Shown: one piece after another, positions 25,345 to 35,845 of the stretch | Layout of the letters: each line of letters opens with the position of its first letter | Numbering within the stretch: the first letter of the stretch is position 1 | DNA from: Chloroflexota bacterium | GTDB lineage: Bacteria > Chloroflexota > Anaerolineae > Anaerolineales > Villigracilaceae | NCBI GenBank assembly: GCA_016191845.1 | Contig: JACPVF010000015.1 | Span: forward strand, 1-64,000 | Direction: 5' to 3' | DNA: 64,000 nt | The notes under the pieces: generated by a model | What the model was told of the DNA's origin: nothing | Database searches by the model: none | What the model saw: the letters and a program-made list of their open reading frames with translations, nothing else | Translations under genes and position numbers: made by a program

Positions 25345-28300
25345 TTAAGGATTAGGATTTTCTATAGCCTTATAGCAATTACTTCCTATGCAGTCGTAAT
25401 TGTGTGAGATCGCTAATAGCTGAATATCCTTACTAAGGTGGAAGATTTTATCTGCCAATCTTACTTCTAGTTTGTTTATTTCATCTTCATCCAATCCAAA
25501 ATAACTGGACATTGATATTTCGAGATCGTATGCTTCCACTTCCATCAGGTAACCTCCTTGTGATAGAGGATAATAACCCTGTCTAGGATCTCTTTGTCGA
25601 TAACTCTCTGTCCTTTCAGACTTGAAACAAGACCAGCCTGCCAATTGTCTACCGTGACATAATTCATGTGCAATGCTTGAACCTAGCCAACCAAATGAAC
25701 GGGAGAAAGCTTTACGGCCAATTCTTATTCTGACAACATTATCTACTATTTCAGGATCTGTGCTGCCTTCATCATCTAAAGTAGGATCATAAGTAATATT
25801 TGTTGATACACCTTCAGGCATTTCTAATCCATAAAATTCAATAGCTCTTTCAATTGCCGCCTGACGATCCCATATCAATAACCACTCTACTGGTCTTTCT
25901 TTACAAATTCCACCCATACCAATTTCTTCACACCGTCCATGAGAGGGTTCTGCATAGGTCGATTTCTTGCTCCCATTGTTTGCGGCTTGCCATGCATTGA
26001 TTAGAGTCATCCTGCACTGATAATCGCTTTGCCCATCATGGCATTTTCCAAAATGCCCGCTGGGGTCTACATAATTGAGCGGCGAGTTGTTGACGTAGGC
26101 GTACCTGTCCAGCCCTTGCACTCCACCAGGCACAACCGTATCCGCCTGGGCGAACCGACCGAGGGCGGGGTCATACCAGCGGGCGTTGTAGAACATCAGG
26201 CCAAAGCCGCTGTTGCCCAAATCCGTGGCTTCATCCGCTACGTAGGAGTACTGTCCTGTAAAAGTGTTGCGGGTGGGCAGGGTCACATTGGGGGTCACAT
26301 AGCGCACTTCACCCCAGGCCTTGTAACGAGTCTCGATCACCTCGCCCGTGGCCGCGTTCACAGCCAGGGAGGTGCTGCCCAACTGGTCTCCCATCAAGTA
26401 GGTCAGGGTCATGTTGTTCTGCGGGATGGTATAGGTCCGCATGGCCACACGGGACGAACCCGCAAAATAGTATTTGGTGATCTGATTCCCGTTCTTGATC
26501 TCATAGTGTGGTCCCACAAAGAGGATGGTTTCCGTGCCCATCACGGATTTGACGCGCTGTCCGTTGCCGTCATAGGTGAATTGAGCCGCGATGCTTCCGT
26601 TCTTCTGCACCTGTACCAGACGGTTCTCGGCATCATAGTTCAGGTTGTATGTGTCCGTGCCAATGATGCGGGTGATCTGGTTACCGTTATTATCGTATTG
26701 GTAGAAATTAATATTAGAAACCGATGTTACAGCGTGCTTGTGAGCAGAGTCTCCATACACATACGTGCTGAAGAGTTCTGCATAGGTGCGGCCATTGCCG
26801 CTGTTGTACAACCAGGTGCGTTCATTCGTATTCAGCACGCGCTTGTAGAGGGCCACTTCATCCACACGACCGTTGAAGACGTAGCTCTGCCCAACGTGCG
26901 CACCGATGGTCAACGGGTAGGTGGTGTCCATGGCCCCGCCGCTGTAACTGGCCGAAACGGGAGTGCCGTTATCGACCTGGATATTGATGGTGTTGTTGAC
27001 CGAATCGTGCCAGGCCGCCACGGTGTGCCAGGCATTGAGCGTGAACGAGGAGCTGGTCACGGTGGCATTGGTCGAGCCATTGCCCACGCGGAAGATCAGC
27101 GTGGTACCCGATTGGATCAAGGCATAATCCTGAATATTTGGGTATCCTGCCTGTCCTTTATTGAGTAAGACGGTCGACCCGGTGGAACTGGTCAGGTAGA
27201 AATGGGCGAAGAGGGTGAAATCGATGTCGCCAGTGCTGATTTGCGGGGTATCGTTGGCGGTCAGGACGCCTGGCGTGGAGGCGCTGAAACTGGCTGCATT
27301 ACCTTGCTTCCCTGTCACGGAATTCACCGTGCCCGAGGCGGTCAAGTGGTTACTGCCGTAACTGTCGGCGCGGACCCCACTGGTCTCGTTCAGGCTCCAC
27401 CACCCCGCCAGCCCATTCAACCCTGGGTTGGGTGCTGCCACCGTCCCCGCTTTGCTGGCCATGTTGCCTGTGGTGGGGTCATACTTGTAGGTCTCGTTGT
27501 ATGCTCCAGCCTGGACGCCGCTGGCCTGGGCGCTGGTCAGGCGATTCAGGGCGTCATAGGTGAAGGACTGGACCTCGCTGTTGAGCGGATTGCTGATCTG
27601 GGTGACATTGCCCGCCGCATCGTAGTTGTAGCTCAATTTCTGGATGTTGGTGGCGAAGTCGGTTCCATCCCAGTAGCCTGAACCCGCGATAATTTTATCG
27701 AGGCGGCCACCTTGTGTATTCCAGTCTTTATAAATGTACTTCTGTGCCATGCCGTTCCCCAGGGAACGGCTGGTCAGGCGGTTGGCCGAGTCATACTCAC
27801 TATCCTCTATGTAAGTGGTGGTGGTGTTATTGAACAATCCACTGAGGGTCTTCAACAGCATACGATTGTTATCGTAACCGTAGGTTATCACTTCGCCATC
27901 CGGATAAATTAACTCAACGGGCATGTCGGCGGAGTTATACTCGCTGTGCTCTGTCTCATAAGGAATATTGTCAATGGTTTTTATTTCTTTCTTAACACGA
28001 CCACGGATATCGTATGTCCAGGTGGTGGAACCACTTGCATCATTCATCTGAGTGCGATGTCCAAGGCCATTAGCTCCCTGATCATACTGATAGGTGACAC
28101 TCATTGGTGTAACACAATCTGGGTCATTGGTGGACTTACTTATTGGGCGATTCAGGCTGTCGTACGCCATGCCAATCGTACAGCCACGCGCATCGGTCTG
28201 ATATTGGAGGACTCCCGAAGGGAAGTAGGTATAGGACCAATACCCCATATCCGCATCGGTCATATTGATTTTGCGGCCGCCCAGGTCGTAATTCAAGCTG

Positions 28301-31300
28301 GTCGTGGATCCACCGCGCGTGGTGGTTTTAAGTTGCCCTAATGCGTCATAAGTGTATTGGATATTCGGCCCGATCTGCACACCGGTCGAATCCTTGGATG
28401 TCACAGAAGTAGTGCGTCCCCAGACATCGGACACCGAGACCGTGGCGTGAGTACCGCCGTTGGTATCAGGTTCGGTTACGATAGTGGTCAAGCCGTTATA
28501 GCTGTATGAGACCGTTCCGGCTGGCGAGGAGACCGTGATTGGACGTCCTAACGCATCGCTGGTGGTCGAGGAGGTAACGCCATATGAGGTGGTTTGTGCA
28601 ACTTGATTTGAATATGGATAGCTGGTTGTGGTCGAACTGACGGCCTGGAAACCCGCGCCATTGTCGTGGCCAATTTCTGACAAGATTGGACGCCCAAGGC
28701 CATCGTAGGTGCGTCGGATCATAAAATAGTAATTATCCTGGACGCGCTGCTTGATGGTTGTCTGGAAGGTAATGATCCCGCCCGGATTTCGATCATTATA
28801 TGTAATCGCTATCGTGGGTGTGGTGGAATCATCCCCCGGACGAATCAGATTCAGGATGCGGCCAAAAGAATCGTATGTAGCGATGGTATCTTCGGCTGCA
28901 CCACAGGTGTAGGTACTAGTGGAGGGGAACAGCGCGCTTTCGCAGGTGGGTACGCCGAGATTATAGTCGTACGTCCAAACCATCTTGCTTCGGACCCCAT
29001 TTACATTGGCGGGGAAGGTCTTTGAAATTGGATAAACATGATATGTTGGATCGTACTCTGTATCCTCACTGCGAGCGCCTGAGGGAATGGTAAAGGACCC
29101 ATCATTATTGCCGCTGGCATAGCTACTGTAGCTGGTAGCGCTTGTAACGTTGCCATAGAGGTCCAGCGTAAAATCAGCACGAATTAATTCCGAGGTTGTC
29201 GTGCGGGTAAGGGTGGATGTTAATTTTCCTTCGGAAAGATCTTGCACGCTGTTGTGGCCATCGTACAAAGTGATGCTTTCTGCCAGGAGATTTGTTTGAG
29301 TCCCATCATAAACCCGTTGGCGAGACGGGAAGGCGATCAAGTATTTTTCAGAAGAAACGAGTTGTGAATAGCTGGTCGTGCTGACACGATAGGGAACCCA
29401 GGTACTGCCATTTTTCTCTTCTTCGCTAACGCTGGTTACCCGTCCGAATCCATTAACGCCATCATAACCATCGTAGCCGTAAACGCTGCGCGTCGCGGCA
29501 ATCTGTTGTCCTCCGCTGTCGAAAAGGCGATTCTCCACGCTGGAGTTGTAGACCCAATAGCGCTTGATATCCTTGTAGGCGTAATAACCTTTGGGGAGAT
29601 CCTGGTATCCATAAGTATATACAGTTTGGGATAAAGTGGTGCCGCTCCCGTTCTTAACCGTCACCATGCTTGGCTGACCTTTGAACTGGTCATTCTGGTT
29701 GAAGTCTGTGACAATGATCTTGTCCGGTCCCGAGATTTTGGAGCCGCTAGAAGTATATAACGAGGGTCCGGATTCGGTCACTGTAGCATGACCGCGGAAT
29801 TCGGAATATTTTGGAAAATATTCTTTGCAGTTTGGGCCATCCGCGCTGGTGCATGCATTAGCCGAATGCGCTTCATCATTCACGGCTGCACCGGAATAGG
29901 TATAGTCGTAGGCAAGATAATTGCCCGAAATCCCGTCGTAAACCCGTTTTTGGGTGACGCGGTAAAAGGATGTCAAGAACTCGACCGTGAAACGGGACAT
30001 GTATGAATATCCGCCAACGGTTTTGACAACCGGCTCAGCAGCCTTTGCGTTTGTAGGTAAAATAATATAGGCGCCATTTCCAGGTGCGCTTGCATATTGA
30101 ACCGTACCGTTATTGTAATTCAGCCCCAAAGTTAAAACTGCGCTTGGTGAACTGAGGACAGCATTTGTCGAGAGTTTATATACTCCGCCTGGGCGTATGA
30201 TTTCATTATCGTAGTCTGGATTACTAGCCGCTCCCGCCACAGCCACATATCGATTGTTTCCTTCTGCGTAACACGCAACCGTACCGGCAAGGGCGTACCA
30301 GGGAGACGGGGAAAGGCCTGGGAGGGAACAGGGCGCTCCATCTCCACCATAGTTGTAGACAAATGTGTGGAAAACCGGAGCAGCGCTTCCATATAACAGT
30401 TCGTAGCTGAACTCCACTTTTCCCCCGTAGTTATTTTCTGCTTTAACCAAGTGTAGACCATCATAGGTAAAAGTAGTCTTAGGTAACGAATCGTTGTTCT
30501 GCGCAAACTCCTGGACTGAAGATAGAGTAAGTTGTTTTCCGCCGGCGGAGTACTGATACCCTGGAAAGATAATGGTGGGGTCGGTATCGTCAAGATAACT
30601 GAACACATACTTATGGATGGTGGTGTAATTGCTCCCATCCTTCTGCTGAATCAAGACAGCGTTTAGCTTGTTCTTATAATACTCATGATGGGCAGCATCA
30701 GTATTGTAGGAAGTGGGGTAGTCGCTTCTGTTCGGGGTATTTACATTACCATAATCGAAGAATATACGGTACTCATCATTGGCGTATTTGATATGGTCCA
30801 AATAGGTTGCAGTGGTAGTTGTGCCGGTTAAGCCGTATTTGTTGACAGTCTTGGTTACTGAAGAATAGGAGTAATTGATCGTCTGCCCAAATTTGTTCAC
30901 CACCTGGGTTAATGACCAACGATTGGTCATGTTTTTTACCTCGGGTGGATATGTGTCAGTGATATAGGCCATCGAGGATTGATAAGTGAAATAATATATA
31001 TTTCCCTGCTGGTCCCATACGGTCCAGGTATTGTCGGAATTTTTCTTTATACGGTTAAAGTTTTCGTCTGAGGAGAAATAATAGGAATTGGGCAACCCAT
31101 CGTTTAACAAACGGGTCGAGATTCCATTCACATTGAGCAGGAAGGTGTCGTCGCTTAGTTCGGAAGTCGTGCCATGTGTATCACGCTCAATGTAACCGCT
31201 ATCCATGGACCAGCCCATGCCCAACCAGCCGCTTTGGGTAAGCAGGGTGGATTGGTCGACGACCTGGCTATTATAGGAGAGGGATAGACTGGGTTGGAAA

Positions 31301-32364
31301 CCGCCAGGCCCAGGCGGGACATTGATAGGCATGGAATAGGTCGCTGCGCCGGTAAATTGGGAAACCTGGAAAGAATCAACGCTTGGCATGCGCGCAGCTT
31401 GCCAGTCATTGACGCCAATATCAAATGCGCTGAAATGGGTGGTTTCTGTGCTGATTGTCTGAGCAGCGCGATCAATGGATGAATCCATGGCCTCCCAATC
31501 ACCGGTATCCGGGTTATACCAATAAATGTACAAATCAGAAAGTTTCTCTTCAGGAAGATCAAGCCTGCTATAGTCGACCGTCAGGGTGATTGGCTGATCG
31601 AACTGGTGTAACTCAGTATCGCTAATTGTGGTGGCAGTGATATCAAATGGCTGTCCGCTCAAGGATGTGGTAGGGGCGTTCTCGCCGCCAGGCAGCCCGA
31701 TTGAAATCGTAGTTTCCTCAGGGAGAACATTTTCGGGAATCGTGACAGTGATCTGCCCATTTTCCGTAGAAACTTCACCACCGGCTTCGTCAGCCGTAAA
31801 GAGTTCGTGAGTGGGCAGGAGCAGGGAGAATTCAGCCAGAGGAACATCCAGCTTATTCAAAGTGGCGGTTAGTGTGCCATCTTTAGCTGCCTGGCTGGCT
31901 TGGATGCTAAACTGCCCGCTTTCCTGAAGGACTGGGAGGGTCAGGGTGTGGGTTAATTCATTGTAATTCTGTTCTTGATCAATGGGGGCAAAGCCTTGAG
32001 GGATAAGAATGACCAGATACAATTTTTGCTCTGCTGGGGAAATTCCCTCAATAATCCAATCAATAGTAATTGTTCCCCCAGGAACAACAAAATCGGGGGT
32101 GGAGGACATCTTGAGCGCGATCTGGGGTTCTGCGGGCGGGGGAGTAACCTCCTCTGCGGGCACCTCGGTGCTGGTGGGTTCAGGGAGGACGGTCTCTGTG
32201 ACAACGGGAGTTGGCGTTTCAGTCGGGGGAACCGTGGGAGTGGGGGTAACGATATCCCCGGCAGGAGCGGCATTTCTATTTGCGCTGACTGGCCTGGCCA
32301 AAGGCAGGTTGAACTGGCCTAACAACAGGCTGAACACGACCAACAGATTGGCAAGGAACTTCAT
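25345..32364 (-). CDS. Giant secreted RHS/YD-repeat protein with LamG domain and HExxH toxin tip
   Basis: 2339 aa. N-terminal signal peptide (MKFLANLLVVFSLLLGQF), then a Pro/Thr stalk (TPTPTVPPTETPTP), a ZU5-like segment (GGEVSTENGQITVTIP), an SpvB/TcdB-like start (FTGAATYSMPINVPPGPGG) and long YD/RHS repeats. A LamG-like domain (GLAGWWSLNETSG) is inserted before the RHS core, which ends GLDRYAYVNNSPLNYVDPSG. The last 230-odd residues are a different module: HELCH at 2233-2237 and MEVEAYDLE about 40 residues later, a zinc-peptidase pattern (HExxH plus ExEA). The tip is AT-rich (22 G/C of 60 at 25801) against the core (38 of 60 at 27241), as expected for exchangeable polymorphic toxin tips. 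It is probably released after RHS-cage autoproteolysis; surface-exposed or secreted. Confidence 0.9.
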   Translation of the reverse strand: MKFLANLLVVFSLLLGQFNLPLARPVSANRNAAPAGDIVTPTPTVPPTETPTPVVTETVLPEPTSTEVPAEEVTPPPAEPQIALKMSSTPDFVVPGGTITIDWIIEGISPAEQKLYLVILIPQGFAPIDQEQNYNELTHTLTLPVLQESGQFSIQASQAAKDGTLTATLNKLDVPLAEFSLLLPTHELFTADEAGGEVSTENGQITVTIPENVLPEETTISIGLPGGENAPTTSLSGQPFDITATTISDTELHQFDQPITLTVDYSRLDLPEEKLSDLYIYWYNPDTGDWEAMDSSIDRAAQTISTETTHFSAFDIGVNDWQAARMPSVDSFQVSQFTGAATYSMPINVPPGPGGFQPSLSLSYNSQVVDQSTLLTQSGWLGMGWSMDSGYIERDTHGTTSELSDDTFLLNVNGISTRLLNDGLPNSYYFSSDENFNRIKKNSDNTWTVWDQQGNIYYFTYQSSMAYITDTYPPEVKNMTNRWSLTQVVNKFGQTINYSYSSVTKTVNKYGLTGTTTTATYLDHIKYANDEYRIFFDYGNVNTPNRSDYPTSYNTDAAHHEYYKNKLNAVLIQQKDGSNYTTIHKYVFSYLDDTDPTIIFPGYQYSAGGKQLTLSSVQEFAQNNDSLPKTTFTYDGLHLVKAENNYGGKVEFSYELLYGSAAPVFHTFVYNYGGDGAPCSLPGLSPSPWYALAGTVACYAEGNNRYVAVAGAASNPDYDNEIIRPGGVYKLSTNAVLSSPSAVLTLGLNYNNGTVQYASAPGNGAYIILPTNAKAAEPVVKTVGGYSYMSRFTVEFLTSFYRVTQKRVYDGISGNYLAYDYTYSGAAVNDEAHSANACTSADGPNCKEYFPKYSEFRGHATVTESGPSLYTSSGSKISGPDKIIVTDFNQNDQFKGQPSMVTVKNGSGTTLSQTVYTYGYQDLPKGYYAYKDIKRYWVYNSSVENRLFDSGGQQIAATRSVYGYDGYDGVNGFGRVTSVSEEEKNGSTWVPYRVSTTSYSQLVSSEKYLIAFPSRQRVYDGTQTNLLAESITLYDGHNSVQDLSEGKLTSTLTRTTTSELIRADFTLDLYGNVTSATSYSSYASGNNDGSFTIPSGARSEDTEYDPTYHVYPISKTFPANVNGVRSKMVWTYDYNLGVPTCESALFPSTSTYTCGAAEDTIATYDSFGRILNLIRPGDDSTTPTIAITYNDRNPGGIITFQTTIKQRVQDNYYFMIRRTYDGLGRPILSEIGHDNGAGFQAVSSTTTSYPYSNQVAQTTSYGVTSSTTSDALGRPITVSSPAGTVSYSYNGLTTIVTEPDTNGGTHATVSVSDVWGRTTSVTSKDSTGVQIGPNIQYTYDALGQLKTTTRGGSTTSLNYDLGGRKINMTDADMGYWSYTYFPSGVLQYQTDARGCTIGMAYDSLNRPISKSTNDPDCVTPMSVTYQYDQGANGLGHRTQMNDASGSTTWTYDIRGRVKKEIKTIDNIPYETEHSEYNSADMPVELIYPDGEVITYGYDNNRMLLKTLSGLFNNTTTTYIEDSEYDSANRLTSRSLGNGMAQKYIYKDWNTQGGRLDKIIAGSGYWDGTDFATNIQKLSYNYDAAGNVTQISNPLNSEVQSFTYDALNRLTSAQASGVQAGAYNETYKYDPTTGNMASKAGTVAAPNPGLNGLAGWWSLNETSGVRADSYGSNHLTASGTVNSVTGKQGNAASFSASTPGVLTANDTPQISTGDIDFTLFAHFYLTSSTGSTVLLNKGQAGYPNIQDYALIQSGTTLIFRVGNGSTNATVTSSSFTLNAWHTVAAWHDSVNNTINIQVDNGTPVSASYSGGAMDTTYPLTIGAHVGQSYVFNGRVDEVALYKRVLNTNERTWLYNSGNGRTYAELFSTYVYGDSAHKHAVTSVSNINFYQYDNNGNQITRIIGTDTYNLNYDAENRLVQVQKNGSIAAQFTYDGNGQRVKSVMGTETILFVGPHYEIKNGNQITKYYFAGSSRVAMRTYTIPQNNMTLTYLMGDQLGSTSLAVNAATGEVIETRYKAWGEVRYVTPNVTLPTRNTFTGQYSYVADEATDLGNSGFGLMFYNARWYDPALGRFAQADTVVPGGVQGLDRYAYVNNSPLNYVDPSGHFGKCHDGQSDYQCRMTLINAWQAANNGSKKSTYAEPSHGRCEEIGMGGICKERPVEWLLIWDRQAAIERAIEFYGLEMPEGVSTNITYDPTLDDEGSTDPEIVDNVVRIRIGRKAFSRSFGWLGSSIAHELCHGRQLAGWSCFKSERTESYRQRDPRQGYYPLSQGGYLMEVEAYDLEISMSSYFGLDEDEINKLEVRLADKIFHLSKDIQLLAISHNYDCIGSNCYKAIENPNP

Positions 32365-32775
32365 GACGACGTACCCCTTTCAACAATTTTAATTGCTTGT
32401 TTTTGGAAGTGGTGGAAGTTTATCCCCCACTGGTTATGCTTAATATACTCATCCTGCATTAATGATGCTAGTGACTTATGTCATTTTTTCCCGAGTCTCA
32501 ATGCTTTCAACGTGGTATATCGGTACTATAACCAATCGCCACTTCATAAAAGATGCCTCCGTACTACTCATTTCAATGCGTGAGAGATCCGCTTCAACAA
32601 CGAATTTTTTGGATTTAGTTCTGTGTAGTTCAACCCTAGTAGACCTTACCGCTGCAACATACGAGGGCTTGGATCGACATCTGTTATGTTCGTAGTCTTG
32701 TCTCATTGATACTTAGAGACTGGATCAATAATATTCCAAATTGATCCAAATGATATACCAAGAAAAATAACCAAT
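32365..32775. other. Intergenic region (411 bp), no gene supported
   Basis: Holds the upstream region of the RHS gene: AAAGGGG about 12 bases before its ATG and a small palindrome CAATT-TT-AATTG at 32383-32394. Open frames on both strands here lack ribosome-binding sites and overlap each other, so none is accepted. It also covers the 3' side of the polymerase gene. Confidence 0.6.
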
Positions 32776-35709
32776 CTATTTTATTGGGGTAATTGGGTTG
32801 ACTTTTTCCACCCTGAGATACGGCTCCCCGCGCTCGGAATCCATCTCCATGACACCCGTCACCAACAGCGGGGAACTTGTGCCAACCAGCGATTTTGCAG
32901 CGCGGTAGGTATCTGGGAAGAGGATGGCATCCAGCGTGCCTTGCAGATCTTCGAGGGTCAGGAAAAGCATGGACTCGCCTTTGGCAGTGCGGCTGCGGTG
33001 CGAGGTCTGTCGGACACCCGCCACCGTGACCCTGCGCCCGATTCGTTCCGCTGCTTCGAGGGTAGTGATGGCTCCCGACCCTGCGATCTTCTCCGCCACC
33101 AATTCTAGCGGATGCGCGTCGAGACTGGCGCCGAGGATGTCTACTTGCGCGGCGACCTTCTGCTCCAGCATCCAATCTTCTTCGTTTGAATCCGCCCACG
33201 CGAACAGGCTCATCTGGTTCTGCCGCCAGCCGCCACATTGCAGTCGTTTGAGGATGGCGGGTATTTTCCCCAAGCCGTCCAACGCGCCGACTTTGGCGAG
33301 GTTCTCCGCCTCCTGCGCGCGCGGATCGACCCGCGCCAGAAAATCATCCAGCGAGGTGAAAGGCGCAAGGCGGATGATCCTCTGCGTCGTGCGCTGGGTC
33401 AACTCCTTGACCTGCTCCAAGCCCATGTACAAGGCGCCGTTCCGCACTTGAAAACTGGTTTTGGAAAAATTGACATGCGGTGGGCGGACGGTCAGTCCCA
33501 GCCTGCGGGCTTCGCTGAGATAGACGCGCTGGCTGTAGTACCCGCCCCAGTTGGCAAGCACCGCCGCCATGAATTCGGCGGGGAAATGCTCCTTGCACCA
33601 GGCGGAGCGCCAGCCGACCTGCGCATACGAGGCGGCATGAGCCTTCGGGAAACCATAACCAGCGAACGCCGCCATCATCTCCCAGACCCGCTCTCCCGTC
33701 TCGATCGGCACCCCGCTCTTTTCCTGGGACTGAGTCACGAACTTACGCTCCAGTTCCTGCATTTTCTTGCCGGGGTCGAAGTGACTCATCGCGCGGCGCA
33801 ACAGGTCCGCCTCGGAGAGGTCGAAGCCAGCCAGCTCGTGTGCGATGCGCAGCACCTGCTCTTGGTACAGGATCACGCCGAAGGTTTCATCCAGCAAGGG
33901 AGCCAGCGCGGGATGGATGTGCTGGACGGCTTCCTCGCCTTTGAAGCGCTTGACGAAGGCGTCCTTCAACCCGCCGCTGAGGGGTCCCGGACGATAGAGC
34001 GCCAGCGCCGCCATGATGTCATCCTCGCTGCGGGCGTGGATCTCGCGCAAGGTCGCCCGCATCCCCGGACTTTCGATCTGGAAGCAGCCAATCGTCCCAC
34101 CGCTCTCCACCCGCTTCGAGGTGGCGGGATCATCGGACGGAGTGGACTCCAGCACGTCGAGCCGATTGGCAAACCGTTCGGACTGACTCTCCTGAATGAA
34201 CTGCGCCACGTCGCCGAGGACGGTCAGCCCGCGGATGCCGAGCAGGTCGATCTTGACCAGCCCCAGCGCCTCAACCGATTCCAAATCCAGTTGGGTGATG
34301 ACCACGCCCTTGCTGCCCGAACGCATGACGGGCACGAGGTCGGTCAAGGCTTCGGGCGCGACAATCACGCCGCCAGGATGAACCGAGAGGTGGCGCGGCA
34401 AATTCAGGATGGCTTCGGCTTCGTCAAAGAGGATTCCCCGCGACGGGTGCGCGGCGCGCAGTTCCGCAAAGGGCGAGGACGACTCCTCGAAGCGCGCCCA
34501 CCACGAGTGCGGCAGTTGGTTTGCCAGTTCGCGGATTAGGCTGGGAGACAGACCGTGGGCTTTGGCAACATCCGCCAGCGCCGAGCGCGGACGGTAGCGG
34601 TTGATCGTCCCGACCATTGCCACGCGCTCCGCTCCGTACGCGTCGAAGACATGCTGGATGACCGAGTCCCTGCGGCGGGAACACAAATCGGTGTCGATGT
34701 CGGGCGGGGTGGTGCGGGCAGGATTGAGGAAGCGTTCGAAGTACAGGTTCAGCCGCAGCGGGTCGGGGCTGGTGATGCCAAGGCAGTGCGCCACGAGCGA
34801 CGAAGCCGCCGAGCCGCGCGAGGAAAAGGGCACACCCGTTTCCCTGGCGAAGTTGAGGATGTCCTCGACGATCAGGAAGATCGGCTCGAAGCCTATGCGG
34901 GCGATGGACTCCAGCTCGTGATTCAGGCGGGATTGAATTTCGAGCGTGATTTCACCGTACAGTTTCCGTGCGCCTTCAAAGGCTTTCTCCCTTAGATGCT
35001 CCGCGGCGCTGACTCCCTCTGGCAGCGGGACGGTGGGCATGTGCGGGACGCCGAGTGGAAAGTCGAAGCGGCAGCGCTCCGCGATTTCATGCGTGGCGGC
35101 AAGCGCCTCGGGGAAGTCCGCAAAGCGGCGCTCCATCTCCTGCGGGCTGAGGAAGTGGGAGCCTGAACGCAGGGGAACCTTGTCCACCGTCTGGTTCAAG
35201 CGGATGGCGGTCAGGGTGCGCTGCAAGGCGGCTTGTTCGGGTTTGAGATAGTAGATGGGATGGACGGCGACGGGACGCACAAAGTCGGGGATGGCTTGGG
35301 CGGGGTCGCTCAGGGCAAAGTACAACCGATCCTCGAAGATATCCACAAGCGGTTTGGGATTCCCCGAAAGCGCGATCAGTTCTTTGGCATGGGAGGCAAG
35401 CAGGTCAAGAGAGCAGGGAGTATCCAGCGCAATGGCGCTGCTCAAGCGGCACAGGTTCGACCAGCCCTCGAAACTCGTTGCCAGCAATTGCAGTGGACTG
35501 CCCTCGAAGTCGATCTCCAGAGCAAGGATGGGCTGAATCCCCGCCTCCCTGCAAGCCGTGACGAATTCAACCGAACCCGTGAGCAGGTCCCGGTCGGTCA
35601 GCCCCAGCGCAGACATGCCATGAGACTGCGCAGTTTGGACGAGTTCGGCTGGGGTGGCAAGTCCCTCTTGCAGGGAGTATGTGGAGTGACAGGTGAGGTG
35701 GAGGGCCAT
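32776..35709 (-). CDS. DNA polymerase III alpha-type polymerase, DnaE2/ImuC-like, with degenerate PHP domain
   Basis: 977 aa from the Met at 35709 (MALHLTCHSTYSLQEG); shorter than replicative DnaE (about 1160) and close to error-prone DnaE2/ImuC (about 1050). The catalytic PDIDTD is at 336-341; KIDLLGIRGLTVL, fingers and the C-terminal OB domain are present. In the PHP domain the usual H-x-H-x-H becomes HLTCH and the usual TDHD becomes TDRD, so its metal site is probably dead. The family does translesion synthesis under SOS control with ImuA/ImuB, but neither is adjacent. No strong ribosome-binding site before 35709. It diverges from the wHTH/nucleotidyltransferase pair. Confidence 0.85.
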   Translation of the reverse strand: MALHLTCHSTYSLQEGLATPAELVQTAQSHGMSALGLTDRDLLTGSVEFVTACREAGIQPILALEIDFEGSPLQLLATSFEGWSNLCRLSSAIALDTPCSLDLLASHAKELIALSGNPKPLVDIFEDRLYFALSDPAQAIPDFVRPVAVHPIYYLKPEQAALQRTLTAIRLNQTVDKVPLRSGSHFLSPQEMERRFADFPEALAATHEIAERCRFDFPLGVPHMPTVPLPEGVSAAEHLREKAFEGARKLYGEITLEIQSRLNHELESIARIGFEPIFLIVEDILNFARETGVPFSSRGSAASSLVAHCLGITSPDPLRLNLYFERFLNPARTTPPDIDTDLCSRRRDSVIQHVFDAYGAERVAMVGTINRYRPRSALADVAKAHGLSPSLIRELANQLPHSWWARFEESSSPFAELRAAHPSRGILFDEAEAILNLPRHLSVHPGGVIVAPEALTDLVPVMRSGSKGVVITQLDLESVEALGLVKIDLLGIRGLTVLGDVAQFIQESQSERFANRLDVLESTPSDDPATSKRVESGGTIGCFQIESPGMRATLREIHARSEDDIMAALALYRPGPLSGGLKDAFVKRFKGEEAVQHIHPALAPLLDETFGVILYQEQVLRIAHELAGFDLSEADLLRRAMSHFDPGKKMQELERKFVTQSQEKSGVPIETGERVWEMMAAFAGYGFPKAHAASYAQVGWRSAWCKEHFPAEFMAAVLANWGGYYSQRVYLSEARRLGLTVRPPHVNFSKTSFQVRNGALYMGLEQVKELTQRTTQRIIRLAPFTSLDDFLARVDPRAQEAENLAKVGALDGLGKIPAILKRLQCGGWRQNQMSLFAWADSNEEDWMLEQKVAAQVDILGASLDAHPLELVAEKIAGSGAITTLEAAERIGRRVTVAGVRQTSHRSRTAKGESMLFLTLEDLQGTLDAILFPDTYRAAKSLVGTSSPLLVTGVMEMDSERGEPYLRVEKVNPITPIK

Positions 35710-35811
35710 CAGGGATGAATTGTAGTCGGTTTGGATCGGGATGTTCCAGATTTTGAAAGCCAACTGGCGATTCGATGTGTTAATATCAATCACTGGAGAA
35801 GCGGGATTACT

Positions 35812-35835
35812 ACTGATTTTTAAATCAGTTATAAT
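35812..35835 (+). promoter_or_regulatory. Promoter with perfect palindrome of the wHTH/nucleotidyltransferase pair
   Basis: ACTGATTT-TT-AAATCAGT (35812-35829) is a perfect 8-bp inverted repeat abutting the -10 box TATAAT (35830-35835). It fills the spacer, so a bound protein would block RNA polymerase: a likely autoregulatory operator. The start codon follows within about 10 bases, implying a leaderless or near-leaderless mRNA. Confidence 0.6.
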
Positions 35836-35845
35836 GAAGACTGTG

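Noticed and set aside
26029..27168. 379-codon plus frame opposite the RHS gene
   Set aside because: Shadow of the RHS coding strand.
32462..32706. Overlapping 76-77 codon frames on both strands between RHS and polymerase genes
   Set aside because: No ribosome-binding sites, no recognised motif, mutually exclusive.
33238..34539. 433-codon plus frame opposite the polymerase gene
   Set aside because: Antisense shadow; PDIDTD and other motifs are on the minus strand.
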